Assembly: GCA_020854035.1 (NCBI GenBank)
Contig: JADZGE010000045.1
Span: 1 to 35,351, forward strand
Source of the DNA: Burkholderiales bacterium
Lineage (GTDB): Bacteria; Pseudomonadota; Gammaproteobacteria; Burkholderiales; SG8-41
Direction: 5' to 3'
Length of the DNA stretch: 35,351 nt
The first letter of the stretch is position 1. Every line of letters begins with the position of its first letter. The notes beneath the pieces are model-generated. The model saw only the letters and a program-made list of their open reading frames with translations, had not been told where the DNA came from and searched no databases. This document shows positions 26,170 to 34,270 of the stretch, in pieces. The translations under genes and the position numbers were made by a program.

Positions 26170-27312
26170 CTACAGTCCCAGCCCGCGCGCGATGATGTTG
26201 CGCTGGATCTCGGAGGTGCCCCCGCCGATCGTCGCGAGCCGTGAATCGCGGAAGAAGCGCTGCATCGGGTACTCCATGCAGTAGCCGTAACCGCCGAGTA
26301 TCTGCAGGCCGATGTCGGACACCGCCTTGTAGGTCTCCCCGGTGTGAAGCTTCACGACCGCCGCATCGTGCCGCGTCGCCTTGCCCTGCGCCATCAGCCA
26401 CGCGAACCGGTACACCAGCATCCGCGCGATGTCGAGCATCACCTTCATGTCGGCGAGCTTATGCGAGATCGCCTGGAACTGCCCGATCGGGCGGCCGAAC
26501 TGCCTGCGATTCTTCGCGTAGCCGAGCGCGTAGTCGAAGGCCGCCATCGCGGCACCGGTACGCGCCGCGGACAGGCACAGCCGCTCGTACCAGAGGTAGG
26601 CGTCGACTGCCTCCCAGCCGCGATCGACCTCGCCCAGCACGGCCGAGGCGGGCACCCGCACGTCGTTGTAGAAGACCTGCGTCGTGCCGATGGCGCGCTG
26701 GCCCAGCGTCGCGATCCTGCGCACTTCGATTCCCGGCAGCCGGGTGTCCACCAGGAAGTTGGTGATCCCCTCCTGCTTTTTCGTGCCGCTCGCGGTGCGG
26801 GTGACGAGCAGGCAGTAGTCGCTCAGGTCCATGCCGGAAGTGAAAACCTTCTGCCCGTTGATCGCGTAGCCGTCGCCCGCGGGCGTCGCCCGGGTGGCGA
26901 GCGCCGCCGCGTCGGAGCCGGAATGCGGCTCGGTCAACCCGAAGCAGAAGGAGAGCTCGCCGCGCGCGACGCGCGGCAGCAGCCTCTCCTTCTGCTCGTG
27001 CGTGCCGTGCGCGAGCACGGCGTAGCCGCCGTAGGTGAGCGTGCGAAACACCCACATGGCGAGCTCCTCGAAGTGCCGCCCCGTCTCCTCGAGCAGGATC
27101 GCGAGATCGATCGGGGAGCCGCCCGTCCCGCCGTACTCCGGGGGGACGATCAGCCCGAACCAGCCGTGCCGGGCGAGCGCCTCGTAGGCCTCCCGCGGGG
27201 GGCGCGCCTCGCCGTCGCAGCGTTCGGCGTAGCCCGGCGGGCAAACCTCTCCGAGCAGCGCCTGCAGATGCGCGCGCAGCGCGTCCTGATCGGCCGTGAA
27301 GGAGAAATCCAT
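26170..27312 (-). CDS. Acyl-CoA dehydrogenase
   Basis: FAD-dependent alpha,beta-oxidation of an acyl-CoA. The 380-aa protein has the FAD loop SFCFGLTEPHSGSDAAAL, VFTSGMDLSDYCLLVTRT, AKNRRQFGRPIGQFQAISHKLADM, and the C-terminal GGYGYCMEYPMQRFFRDSRLATIGGGTSEIQRNIIARGLGL. The IYEGT position that carries the catalytic Glu in medium/short-chain enzymes reads IGGGT. The base is probably Glu243 in LWYERLCLS, as in isovaleryl-CoA-type dehydrogenases. Its ATG directly abuts the stop of the CitE-like gene. Confidence 0.95.
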   Translation of the reverse strand: MDFSFTADQDALRAHLQALLGEVCPPGYAERCDGEARPPREAYEALARHGWFGLIVPPEYGGTGGSPIDLAILLEETGRHFEELAMWVFRTLTYGGYAVLAHGTHEQKERLLPRVARGELSFCFGLTEPHSGSDAAALATRATPAGDGYAINGQKVFTSGMDLSDYCLLVTRTASGTKKQEGITNFLVDTRLPGIEVRRIATLGQRAIGTTQVFYNDVRVPASAVLGEVDRGWEAVDAYLWYERLCLSAARTGAAMAAFDYALGYAKNRRQFGRPIGQFQAISHKLADMKVMLDIARMLVYRFAWLMAQGKATRHDAAVVKLHTGETYKAVSDIGLQILGGYGYCMEYPMQRFFRDSRLATIGGGTSEIQRNIIARGLGL

Positions 27313-28194
27313 CTAGGCGTCGAGCGTCGCGAGCGCCAGCACGCTCTTCGCCCGCTGGTACATGGCGTAATCGACGAGCTTCCCGTCCACCGTTATGGCG
27401 GCGGCCGCGCCGGTCCGCTCCACCGCCTCGAACTCTGTGACGACGCGCTGGTAGTAGATCACTTCCTGTTCGGGCACCGCGTACGCGCGGCGCACCGGCG
27501 TGATCTGTCTGGGGTGGATCACGGTGCGCCCGACGTAGCCCAACCGCGCCGAGAGCCGGCTGTCGGCGATCAGGCCCGCCTCGTCGGAGAGGTCGCTGAA
27601 CACGCCGTCGAGCGGATACTTCCGCCCCGCGGCCCGCGTCTCCAGCAGCACCCTCGATCGCGCGTATTGCAGCTCCGTGCCCTCGATCGACCACGCGCAC
27701 CCGAGATCGGTCTGCAGGTCGCCATCGCGCGCCGAGCCGAAGCACACGCTCGCCACGCGCGGCGACGCGGTGACGAGATCGTAGCAGCGGTGAACGCCGA
27801 GGGCGCTTTCCATCGACAGCAGGATCTCGACGGATCCCTCGGGCATCCGCGCGGCGGCCTCGAGCCGCTCGATCGAGGCCGCGCACTCGCGCACTTCCGC
27901 GACGGTCTCGACCTTCGACATCACGACGGCGGCGAGACCGGGCCGCACGACCGCGGCGAGATCGTCGGCGAGCAACCCCGTCGCCGCCGCGTTGGCGCGC
28001 ACGAACACGGCCGGACCCGTGGTGGCCGCGCCCGCGATCGCGCTCGCGACGAGATCGCGCGCTTGCGCCTTGGCGGAGACCGGCACCGAATCCTCGAGAT
28101 CGAATATCACCGCGTCGGCGCCGCTCTCGAGCGCCTTGCCCATCACGCGCTCCTTGCTGCCGGGCGCGAACAGGGCCGTTCGCAGGGCTTTCAC
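27313..28194 (-). CDS. CitE-like CoA lyase (HpcH/HpaI aldolase family)
   Basis: A 293-aa TIM-barrel enzyme that cleaves or forms C-C bonds in beta-hydroxyacyl-CoAs, such as malyl- or citramalyl-CoA. Motifs: RTALFAPGSKERVMGKALESGADAVIFDLEDSV, VFVRANA, VMSKVETVAEV, ILLSMESALGV and GRTVIHPRQITPVRRAY. The start is a GTG at 28194, preceded at 7 nt by a perfect AGGAGG (28202-28207). It is translated just ahead of the abutting acyl-CoA dehydrogenase. With the CoA-transferase and MaoC hydratase it resembles the (S)-citramalyl-CoA lyase setting; malyl- or methylmalyl-CoA activity is equally possible. Confidence 0.9.
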   Translation of the reverse strand: MKALRTALFAPGSKERVMGKALESGADAVIFDLEDSVPVSAKAQARDLVASAIAGAATTGPAVFVRANAAATGLLADDLAAVVRPGLAAVVMSKVETVAEVRECAASIERLEAAARMPEGSVEILLSMESALGVHRCYDLVTASPRVASVCFGSARDGDLQTDLGCAWSIEGTELQYARSRVLLETRAAGRKYPLDGVFSDLSDEAGLIADSRLSARLGYVGRTVIHPRQITPVRRAYAVPEQEVIYYQRVVTEFEAVERTGAAAAITVDGKLVDYAMYQRAKSVLALATLDA

Positions 28195-28284
28195 GAAATA
28201 TCCTCCTGTATGGTGGCCGCGCCGGCCGCAGGCGTGACTTTACCGCACCGCGCGGCACGCCCCCGCGCGGGCAACCGGGTCGCG

Positions 28285-29082
28285 TCAGGGCGCCGGCTGC
28301 GCGGCGGCGCGAAAGCCGTAGATCCGCATCCACTCGCCGACCGAGCGCCGGTCCGGCCGCTGGTAGAGCAGGCGCTGGCTCGCCTTGAGGCCGATGTCGC
28401 GCGCAAGCTCCGCCATCGCCTCGGCGAGCTTCAGCAGCACCGCGTTGCAGTCCATGACGAGCGCGCCGTCGACCTCGCGGATGTTCTCGCGCCGGATGAT
28501 CGCGTTCACCGTCGCGCACGCCGCGAGCACCACTTCCGCTCCCTGCGCGGCGAGGCGGCGCGACTCGCGCACGAACGTGCCGGTCATCTCCCCGGGACTC
28601 GTGAACGCCGTCTGGACCTCGTTGAAGTCGATGCCGAGATGCCCGAAGGGGATGTGGCGCGCCGCGAGCCCGTACTCGAACGCCTTGCGATCGTAGTACT
28701 GGGCCTGCTTCGCGTGGAAGGCGATTCCCGAGAACTTCTGCCCGAGCATGCACGAGACGAGCATGGAAGTCTCCCCCAGGCCGAGCACGGGGATCGGCGC
28801 GAGCTCGCGCGCCTCCTGCATCGCGGGGTCGAGGAAGCAGCCGATCGCGACCGCGTCGTAGCCCTGGTCGGCCGCCTGGATGATCTTGTTCAGCACGCCG
28901 CCCGGCCCGTAGCTGTTCACCGCCACGACGGCGTTGTAATGAAGGTCCATGGAGCCGTCGTCCACGCCGCTCACGTGGACGGTCGTGTCCGGTCGCTTGA
29001 CGCTCTCGAGATGCGCGGTCAGCGTGTTGCGGTAATCGTGCAGCCGGTGTATCGGCGTGCTGCTCTGCCACCAGATTCTCAT
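28285..29082 (-). CDS. Aspartate/glutamate racemase-family protein (hydantoin racemase-like)
   Basis: A 265-aa protein starting MRIWWQSSTPIHRL with a strong GGAGG ribosome-binding site 8 nt upstream (29091-29095). The two cysteines expected for the cofactor-independent racemase fold are present: Cys82 in VAIGCFLDPAM and Cys189 in VLAACATVNAI. The family includes Asp/Glu and hydantoin racemases, maleate isomerase and arylmalonate decarboxylase. It is upstream of the CitE-like gene by 90 bp on the same strand. A role in isomerising or decarboxylating the acid fed into the cluster is possible but not shown. Confidence 0.85.
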   Translation of the reverse strand: MRIWWQSSTPIHRLHDYRNTLTAHLESVKRPDTTVHVSGVDDGSMDLHYNAVVAVNSYGPGGVLNKIIQAADQGYDAVAIGCFLDPAMQEARELAPIPVLGLGETSMLVSCMLGQKFSGIAFHAKQAQYYDRKAFEYGLAARHIPFGHLGIDFNEVQTAFTSPGEMTGTFVRESRRLAAQGAEVVLAACATVNAIIRRENIREVDGALVMDCNAVLLKLAEAMAELARDIGLKASQRLLYQRPDRRSVGEWMRIYGFRAAAQPAP

Positions 29083-29225
29083 GTCGGGCTCCTCCGGAAA
29101 GCGGCCCGCGCGCATCGCGGTCCCCGCGCGGCAGCCGGGAAAATACTCTAGCGTCCGGCCCCGCTCGCGCCTTGATCCACGTCAAGGAGGCACGTGGCGG
29201 GCGCCCCGGCGACGGTGAGCCGCGC

Positions 29226-30731
29226 CTACGGCGAACGCTGCATGACCTTGAACTTCGCCCAGTCGAAGTCCTCGCCGCCCTCCACCATGCGGGAAGGCAT
29301 GAGGAGGTAGGACTTGTCGCGCACCATCATCTCGAGACTGTCGCGCGCGTTGAAGATGCCCTCGCGCATGACGACGCCGACCTCGCCCCGGTTGTCGGGC
29401 GCCGTGGAAAGGAGGATCGCCGCGCCGGGTTCGCGCCCGGCGTTGAATCCCGAGACGGTGCCCGCGCGGGCGAGCTTGATGGGGATGGCGGTCTTCGACA
29501 GGAGCTGGATGCCCACGCGGCGCTGCTGCTGCTCGTCGCGGGTGATGCGCCGGATCATGCCGACGCCCCAGTAGCTCTTGCCCTCGGCCTGCAACCCGAT
29601 CAGCGCGCCGACCTTGATCCAGTCGGTTTTCATGGCCGGAATGATGGCGCCGTAGCCGCCGTCCGAGACGTTCTCGACGATCCAGCTCTCCGCGTTCTTT
29701 TCCTCGCTGAAATCGAGGGCATCGCTGCCCGCGGGATCGAGCACGTCCAGTATCTCGTTCAGGCCCGGCACGACGGTGATGCGCGCCGTCGTCTTGCGCC
29801 GTTCGGAGCCGCGCGCGGGCGGCGTGTCCGACCAGTAGAGCTCGAGGTGCCGGAGCGTCCCGATGACGGTTTCCTTCTCGTAGGTGCCGCCCAGGTTGAT
29901 GTCCTTCGGAATCGCGCCGGTCTCGACGACCTGCGCGGTGAGCTGCCGCAGCTCTCCGAGGGCGGCGCCGGCCCCGAAGTAGACCATCGTGGTGCTCGCC
30001 GCCGCGCCCTTGAACAGGCGCACCGGCGGCCGGGGCGCCGCGAGATCGAAGCAATTGGTGCAGCCCTCGGCGGTGCGCGAGAGCCGGAACGCGCTCGCGA
30101 ACTGGGCCACGGCGCGTTCGGCGATCTGCTGCCTGAGCGGCGGCAGGCCGTCGGTCGAGGAGGCGGCCAGCATGAGGGATTTCAGGAATTCCTGCTGGAT
30201 CGTGCTCTCGCCGTGCAGGCCCGGGTACACGGCCACGCGATCCGCGGCGAAGCCCTTCTGCTCGGCGATCTGGTAGAGGCGCGCGAGCTCCTTCCAGAGG
30301 CGCGGCTCGACCGGGCCGTAGCGAAGCAGCAGCCACTTGAGCTGGAGCGTCAGCACGCGCAGCGCCCGCGCGACGATCACGGGCAGGCTCTTGCGCACGG
30401 CCGTCGAGCCGCCTCCGCCCGCCTCGTACTGGTCGACGCACAGCACGTAGCCGTCGCCGAGCGCGCGCCAGAAACCGGACACGGCGGTGAAGAGCTTGTG
30501 CTCCTGGAACTTCTGCTGGCGCGGCGTGTTGAGGTAGTCCTGCGAGAGCTTGCGCTGATGGTTCTTGGCCGCGCCGTCGAGAAGATCGAGGTTCTCGAAC
30601 CGGCGATCGGCCTTGAAGCCCTCGGTCCGGTTCATCGAATCGAGCCAGTCGGTGATCTCCTGCAGCGCCTTCGCCGGGTCGCTGGCAGGCAGTTCCGCCA
30701 CGATCCGGCGCGCCTGCTTCGCGTCAGCCAT
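29226..30731 (-). CDS. Uncharacterised protein with C-terminal PilZ-like domain
   Basis: A 501-aa soluble protein from the ATG at 30731 (MADAKQARRIVAELPASDPAKALQEITDWL). The N-terminal 300 residues are largely helical with no motif I recognise. A middle CTNCF (CxxC) occurs around residue 230. The C-terminal part (about 385-460) reads SYWGVGMIRRITRDEQQQRRVGIQLLSKTAIPIKL, like the strands of PilZ domains, but without a clear RxxxR c-di-GMP motif. No membrane segment or signal peptide is visible. It is a single-gene unit flanked by 143-bp and 246-bp spacers; the ribosome-binding site is weak. Confidence 0.75.
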   Translation of the reverse strand: MADAKQARRIVAELPASDPAKALQEITDWLDSMNRTEGFKADRRFENLDLLDGAAKNHQRKLSQDYLNTPRQQKFQEHKLFTAVSGFWRALGDGYVLCVDQYEAGGGGSTAVRKSLPVIVARALRVLTLQLKWLLLRYGPVEPRLWKELARLYQIAEQKGFAADRVAVYPGLHGESTIQQEFLKSLMLAASSTDGLPPLRQQIAERAVAQFASAFRLSRTAEGCTNCFDLAAPRPPVRLFKGAAASTTMVYFGAGAALGELRQLTAQVVETGAIPKDINLGGTYEKETVIGTLRHLELYWSDTPPARGSERRKTTARITVVPGLNEILDVLDPAGSDALDFSEEKNAESWIVENVSDGGYGAIIPAMKTDWIKVGALIGLQAEGKSYWGVGMIRRITRDEQQQRRVGIQLLSKTAIPIKLARAGTVSGFNAGREPGAAILLSTAPDNRGEVGVVMREGIFNARDSLEMMVRDKSYLLMPSRMVEGGEDFDWAKFKVMQRSP

Positions 30732-30831
30732 GGGGTGATCGACCCTGCTCCCCCCTAACCAGCCCAGCACCGTCAGCACTCCTCGTCGTGAGCGGCATGA
30801 ACTGCCGCGGAGGCTCCCGTGATATGCAAGG

Positions 30832-30837
30832 ATTGTA
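30832..30837 (-). promoter_or_regulatory. Candidate -10 box for the PilZ-like gene
   Basis: TACAAT on the minus strand, 100 bp upstream of the ATG, within an AT-richer 246-bp spacer (30732-30977). TGCCCA is the only, poor, -35 match at 17-bp spacing. Nothing else was recognised in this spacer. Confidence 0.35.
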
Positions 30838-30977
30838 CCGTAGAAAAAGCTGCGTGGGCATTGAAATACCACGCGCAAATGACTGAAATCCGGAATGAAT
30901 ATCCCGATTCTCGTCACTGGCCGACAGGAATTCGTCACCCCGGTCGGGAAGCGTGAGCCGGCGATTCAGACAAGGGG

Positions 30978-32288
30978 TCAGCCGGCCCGGGTCCCGCCCG
31001 CCAGCGCGGCGGCGCGGCCGCGCTTCACGTCGAGTCGCCCCAGAATGGCCAGCCCGGCGACGAAAAAAAGCCCGACGACCAGGATGGCGAGCCGGTGATT
31101 GCCAGCCGTCATCCAGGTGACGGCGCCATAGGTGACCGGGCCGAGTATCGCCGAGAGCTTCACCGCCAGTCCCCACAGCCCGAAGAACTCCGCGACGCGT
31201 CCCGGGGGACTCAGGTAGCCGACCAGCGCCCGTCCCGCCGACTGGCTCGAGCCGAGGCATATGCCGGCGAGATGCGCCGCGATCCAGAACCACACGAGGC
31301 CCCGGACCACCGCCACGAGCACCACCGTGGCGAGCCACAGCACGAGGGTCACCGCGATGGTGCGCACGTGGCCGAGCCGGTCCTGTACCTGCCCGAACGC
31401 GAACGCGCCGGCGGCGGCCGCGACGTTCACCACCAGCACGAGCAGCAGCGTATCGCGCGTGGTAAAGCCCATGACCTCCTGCGCGTACACCGCGGCGAGC
31501 GTCACGACGGTCTGGATCCCGGCCTGGTAGAACACGACGCACACGAGAAAACGCCGGAGGTCCCGGTAGCGCGCCGCCTCGCGCGCGCTCTCGCGCACGC
31601 GCGCGAACGCGGCCGCGAGCGGCTCCACGACCGCGGCCGCGACGGCGCGCTCGCGCAGGACGAGGAAAGTCGGCAGGCTCGCCACCGCGAAGATGCCCGC
31701 GGTGATCAGCATCGTGGCCGGCACGAACTGCGCCGCGCTCGCCCCCCGCGCCTGGGCGTGGTTCACCCAGCCGAGACAGGCGGCGAGCGCGATGAGTCCT
31801 CCGAGGTAGCCGATCGCCCAGCCCCAGCCCGAGACGCGCCCGAGCGCTTCTCCGCGCGCGAGCTCCGGCAGGAACGCGGCGATCAGGTTCTCGCCGGTGC
31901 CGTAGAAGAAATTCGAGAGCACGATGAGGATCACCGCGAGCCAGATGTCGCCGGGGCGCACCAGCGCAAGCGCCGCGGTGAACGCCACGCACCCGATCGT
32001 GGTGAAGAGGAGCAGGCGCTTCTTCGCCGCGTGCGCGTCGGCATAGGCGCCCACGACGGGCGCCGTGGCGAGAATCAGCGCGTACGACACGGCGAGCGCG
32101 CAGGTCCAGGCGAACGTCGCCCACGGCGCGCCGCCCGCGACGGCGGCGACGAAATAGGCGTTGAAGACGGCGGTGATCACCACCGTCGTGTAGCCGGAGT
32201 TGGCGAAGTCGTACATCGCCCAGGAAAGCACCTCGCCGCGGCTGACGCCCGCGGCGAGGTGCTTTCCTCTAGATGGTGATGCGCTCAT
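30978..32288 (-). CDS. MFS transporter, UMF1/Atg22-like
   Basis: A 436-aa, roughly 12-helix transporter of the inner membrane. The conserved UMF1 opening EVLSWAMYDFANSGYTTVVITAVFNAYF starts at about residue 19. Further typical parts are LATAPVVGAYADAHAAKKRLLLF, LSNFFYGTGENLIAAFLPELA, GRVSGWGWAIGYLGGLIAL and AGICLGSSQSAGRALVGYLSPPGRVAEFFGLWGL. The family has no firm substrate; amino-acid efflux is proposed for Atg22. The ATG at 32288 adds about 18 residues before the conserved part, and those codons lie in a perfect 20-bp inverted repeat, so the exact start is uncertain. Neighbours give no substrate hint. Confidence 0.9.
   Translation of the reverse strand: MSASPSRGKHLAAGVSRGEVLSWAMYDFANSGYTTVVITAVFNAYFVAAVAGGAPWATFAWTCALAVSYALILATAPVVGAYADAHAAKKRLLLFTTIGCVAFTAALALVRPGDIWLAVILIVLSNFFYGTGENLIAAFLPELARGEALGRVSGWGWAIGYLGGLIALAACLGWVNHAQARGASAAQFVPATMLITAGIFAVASLPTFLVLRERAVAAAVVEPLAAAFARVRESAREAARYRDLRRFLVCVVFYQAGIQTVVTLAAVYAQEVMGFTTRDTLLLVLVVNVAAAAGAFAFGQVQDRLGHVRTIAVTLVLWLATVVLVAVVRGLVWFWIAAHLAGICLGSSQSAGRALVGYLSPPGRVAEFFGLWGLAVKLSAILGPVTYGAVTWMTAGNHRLAILVVGLFFVAGLAILGRLDVKRGRAAALAGGTRAG
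32222..32268. repeat. Perfect 20-bp inverted repeat (hairpin) in the 5' end of the MFS gene
   Basis: Positions 32222-32241 are exactly complementary to 32249-32268 with a 7-nt loop (32242-32248, CTGACGC). All 20 pairs match, 14 of them G-C. It covers codons 7-23 of the MFS frame. One arm encodes the family-conserved SRGEVLSW region; the other lies just inside the annotated start. On the mRNA it would form a very stable hairpin about 20 nt after the ATG. No T-tract follows. Confidence 0.9.
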
Positions 32289-32522
32289 TCCGGCTCCCTC
32301 GGATCAATGGCCGCCGTCAGAGCATCTCGCCGAGCGATGACACTTCGGGCGCCCTGGCGTCCGCGGGATCGGGCATGGGCGCTGGAATTGTCGCGGATCG
32401 GGATTAATGTATCAGAGAGATGTACCGGGTGACATTTCCCTTTCAGGGAGGAATCCACGATCTGGCGCGACCTCCGCTTCCCTCCGGTAGCGCCACCAGG
32501 GGCACGCCCATGGAATGCCTGG

Positions 32523-32972
32523 TTATTTCGCGGATTCCCCCTCCGGCCAGTTCTTTATGTAGGTCTTCAGCAGCCGGTTGTGGAAGCTCGTCTCGCGGAT
32601 GACCGCGTTCGCGACGTCGTGGAACGAGATCACGCCGACGAGCCGCCCGCCCTCCTTCACCGGCAGGTAGCGGATGTGCTCGCGATGCATGAGCTCGCGC
32701 AGGCTCTCGATCGAGTCGTCCGGCGCGCCGCACACCGGATCGGGGCGCATGATGTCCGCCACCCGCAGGCCGGCGAGCTCGTCCCCGCGCGCATCGAGCG
32801 CCGTCAGCACCTCCCGGAACGTCAGCATGCCGGCGAGTCGCCCGCCGTCGAGAACGACGAGCGAACCGATATCCCGCCTCACCATCGCGCTCACGGCGTC
32901 GGCGACGGAGCCCCCCGGCTCGATGCTCACCACCGAGCCGCCCTTCAGCTTCAGTATGTCCCGGATGATCAT
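32523..32972 (-). CDS. CBS-domain-pair protein
   Basis: A 149-aa stand-alone tandem CBS protein: first CBS about residues 8-60 (VVSIEPGGSVADAVSAMVRRDIGSLVVLDGGRLAGMLTFREVL), second about 70-130 (PDPVCGAPDDSIESLRELMHREHIRYLPVKEGGRLVGVISFHDVANAVI). Such proteins bind adenosyl compounds and regulate partner proteins. No effector domain is present. The ATG at 32972 gives MIIRDILKLKGG. It stands 62 bp downstream of the second CoA-transferase gene on the same strand. Confidence 0.92.
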   Translation of the reverse strand: MIIRDILKLKGGSVVSIEPGGSVADAVSAMVRRDIGSLVVLDGGRLAGMLTFREVLTALDARGDELAGLRVADIMRPDPVCGAPDDSIESLRELMHREHIRYLPVKEGGRLVGVISFHDVANAVIRETSFHNRLLKTYIKNWPEGESAK

Positions 32973-33034
32973 GCGCGCTCCAGCACGTCTGCGGGCACGA
33001 TAGCAGCGCGCCCGCGCCTTGGCAATTTGGCGCG

Positions 33035-34237
33035 TCAGATGACGCCGCGCTCCTTGAGCGCGCGCCGCGCCGCTTCCCCGTAGCCGAGCGCGTCGAGGAC
33101 CTCGGCGGTATGTTCTCCCAGCGCGGGGCCGATCCACCGCGTCCCGCCGGGGGTGCCCGACATTTTCGGCACGACGCCGGGCAGCGCGACCGATTTCCCG
33201 TCCGGCAGCCGGTACTCGCCGATCATCCCGCGCGCGCGATAGTGCGCGTCGCGCGCGATGTCGGCGATATCGTAGATCTTGCCGCTCGGCACTTCCGCGC
33301 GTTCCAGCACCACCAGCACTTCGTCGAGTTCGCGTGCGGCGACCCACTCCGCGATCACCCGCTCGATCTCCGCCGTGCGCGCCACGCGCCCGTCGTTGTG
33401 CGCGAGCGCCGGGTCGGCCGCGAGATCCGGCCGCCCGATGGCGTTCATCATGCGCTTGAAGATCGAATCGGCGTTGGCGCCGATCACGACGTACTTGCCG
33501 TCGCGGGTGACGTAGGTGTTGGACGGAACGATGCCCGGGAGCGAGGCGCCGCTCCTCTCGCGGATGTAGCCGTACATGCCGTACTCGGGGAGCACGCTTT
33601 CCATCATGTTGAACACGGCTTCGTAGAGCGCCACGTCCACGCACTGGCCGCGCCCGCCGTTCACCCGGCGATGGTGCAGCGCGATCAACGCACCGATAAC
33701 CCCGTGCAGCGCCGCGATGGAGTCGCCGATCGACACGCCCACCCGCACCGGCGCCCGGTCGGGGTGGCCGGTGACGTAGCGCAGTCCCCCCATCGATTCG
33801 CCGATCGCGCCGAAGCCGGGGCGGTCACGGTAGGGTCCGGTCTGCCCGAATCCCGACAGGCGCACCATGATGAGGCCGGGATTCGCCGCCGAGAGCGCAT
33901 CCCAGCCGAGCCCCCATTTCTCCATCGCGCCGGGCCGGAAGTTCTCGACGACGATGTCGGCGCCGGCGGCGAGGCGGCGCACGATCTCCTGGGCCTCGGG
34001 GTGCTTGAGATCGAGGGTGACCGACTTCTTGTTGCGCGCCTGCGCGTACCACCAGAGCGAGGTGCCGTCGTGGAGCTTTCTCCACTTGCGCAGTGGATCG
34101 CCGGCGCCGGGCGGCTCGATCTTCACGACTTCCGCCCCGAACTCGGCGAGCACGCGCGCGCAGAACGGCCCGGCGATCAGCTGCCCGAGCTCGATCACCT
34201 TGACGTCCTTCAACGGCAGGTTCGCGGCGTCGCCCAT
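33035..34237 (-). CDS. Class III (CaiB/BaiF) CoA-transferase homologue, altered at the catalytic Asp
   Basis: A 400-aa protein starting MGDAANLPLKDVKVIELGQLIAGPFCARVLAEFGAEVVKIEPPGAGDPLRKWR. The CaiB fold is clear: YAQARNKKSVTLDLKHPEAQEIVRRLAAGADIVVENFRPGAMEKWGLG, LSGFGQTGPYRDRPGFGAIGESMGGLRYVTG and ALYEAVFNMMESVLPEY. Where the other transferase in this window has LDIIIQAISG, this one has FGAIGESMGG: Gly143 replaces the Asp, and Glu147 follows. It may be a subfamily with a different nucleophile. It is divergent from the lipoprotein gene across 33 bp and lies upstream of the CBS gene. Confidence 0.92.
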   Translation of the reverse strand: MGDAANLPLKDVKVIELGQLIAGPFCARVLAEFGAEVVKIEPPGAGDPLRKWRKLHDGTSLWWYAQARNKKSVTLDLKHPEAQEIVRRLAAGADIVVENFRPGAMEKWGLGWDALSAANPGLIMVRLSGFGQTGPYRDRPGFGAIGESMGGLRYVTGHPDRAPVRVGVSIGDSIAALHGVIGALIALHHRRVNGGRGQCVDVALYEAVFNMMESVLPEYGMYGYIRERSGASLPGIVPSNTYVTRDGKYVVIGANADSIFKRMMNAIGRPDLAADPALAHNDGRVARTAEIERVIAEWVAARELDEVLVVLERAEVPSGKIYDIADIARDAHYRARGMIGEYRLPDGKSVALPGVVPKMSGTPGGTRWIGPALGEHTAEVLDALGYGEAARRALKERGVI

Positions 34238-34247
34238 TTCGTGCCCG

Positions 34248-34255
34248 ATTATAAT
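34248..34255. promoter_or_regulatory. Overlapping divergent -10 boxes
   Basis: The 8-mer ATTATAAT gives TATAAT on the plus strand (34250-34255, towards the lipoprotein gene) and TATAAT on the minus strand (34253-34248, towards the CoA-transferase gene). The two ATGs lie only about 10-16 bp away on each side, so transcripts would be nearly leaderless. No consensus -35 was found for either direction. Confidence 0.4.
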
Positions 34256-34270
34256 TGCGCCGGAGTGCCC

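Noticed and set aside
26344..29185. Long frames of over 900 aa on both strands across the acyl-CoA dehydrogenase to racemase region
   Set aside because: They overlap four genes with clear family motifs in another frame and show only GC-driven composition.
32440..32522. Hairpins after the CBS gene (TGGCGC at 32463-32468 with GCGCCA at 32490-32495) as terminator
   Set aside because: The stem is only 6 bp with a 21-nt loop and no T-tract; too weak to annotate.
32420..32602. 60-aa plus-strand frame between the MFS and CBS genes
   Set aside because: It has no ribosome-binding site or motif and overlaps the CBS gene end antisense.
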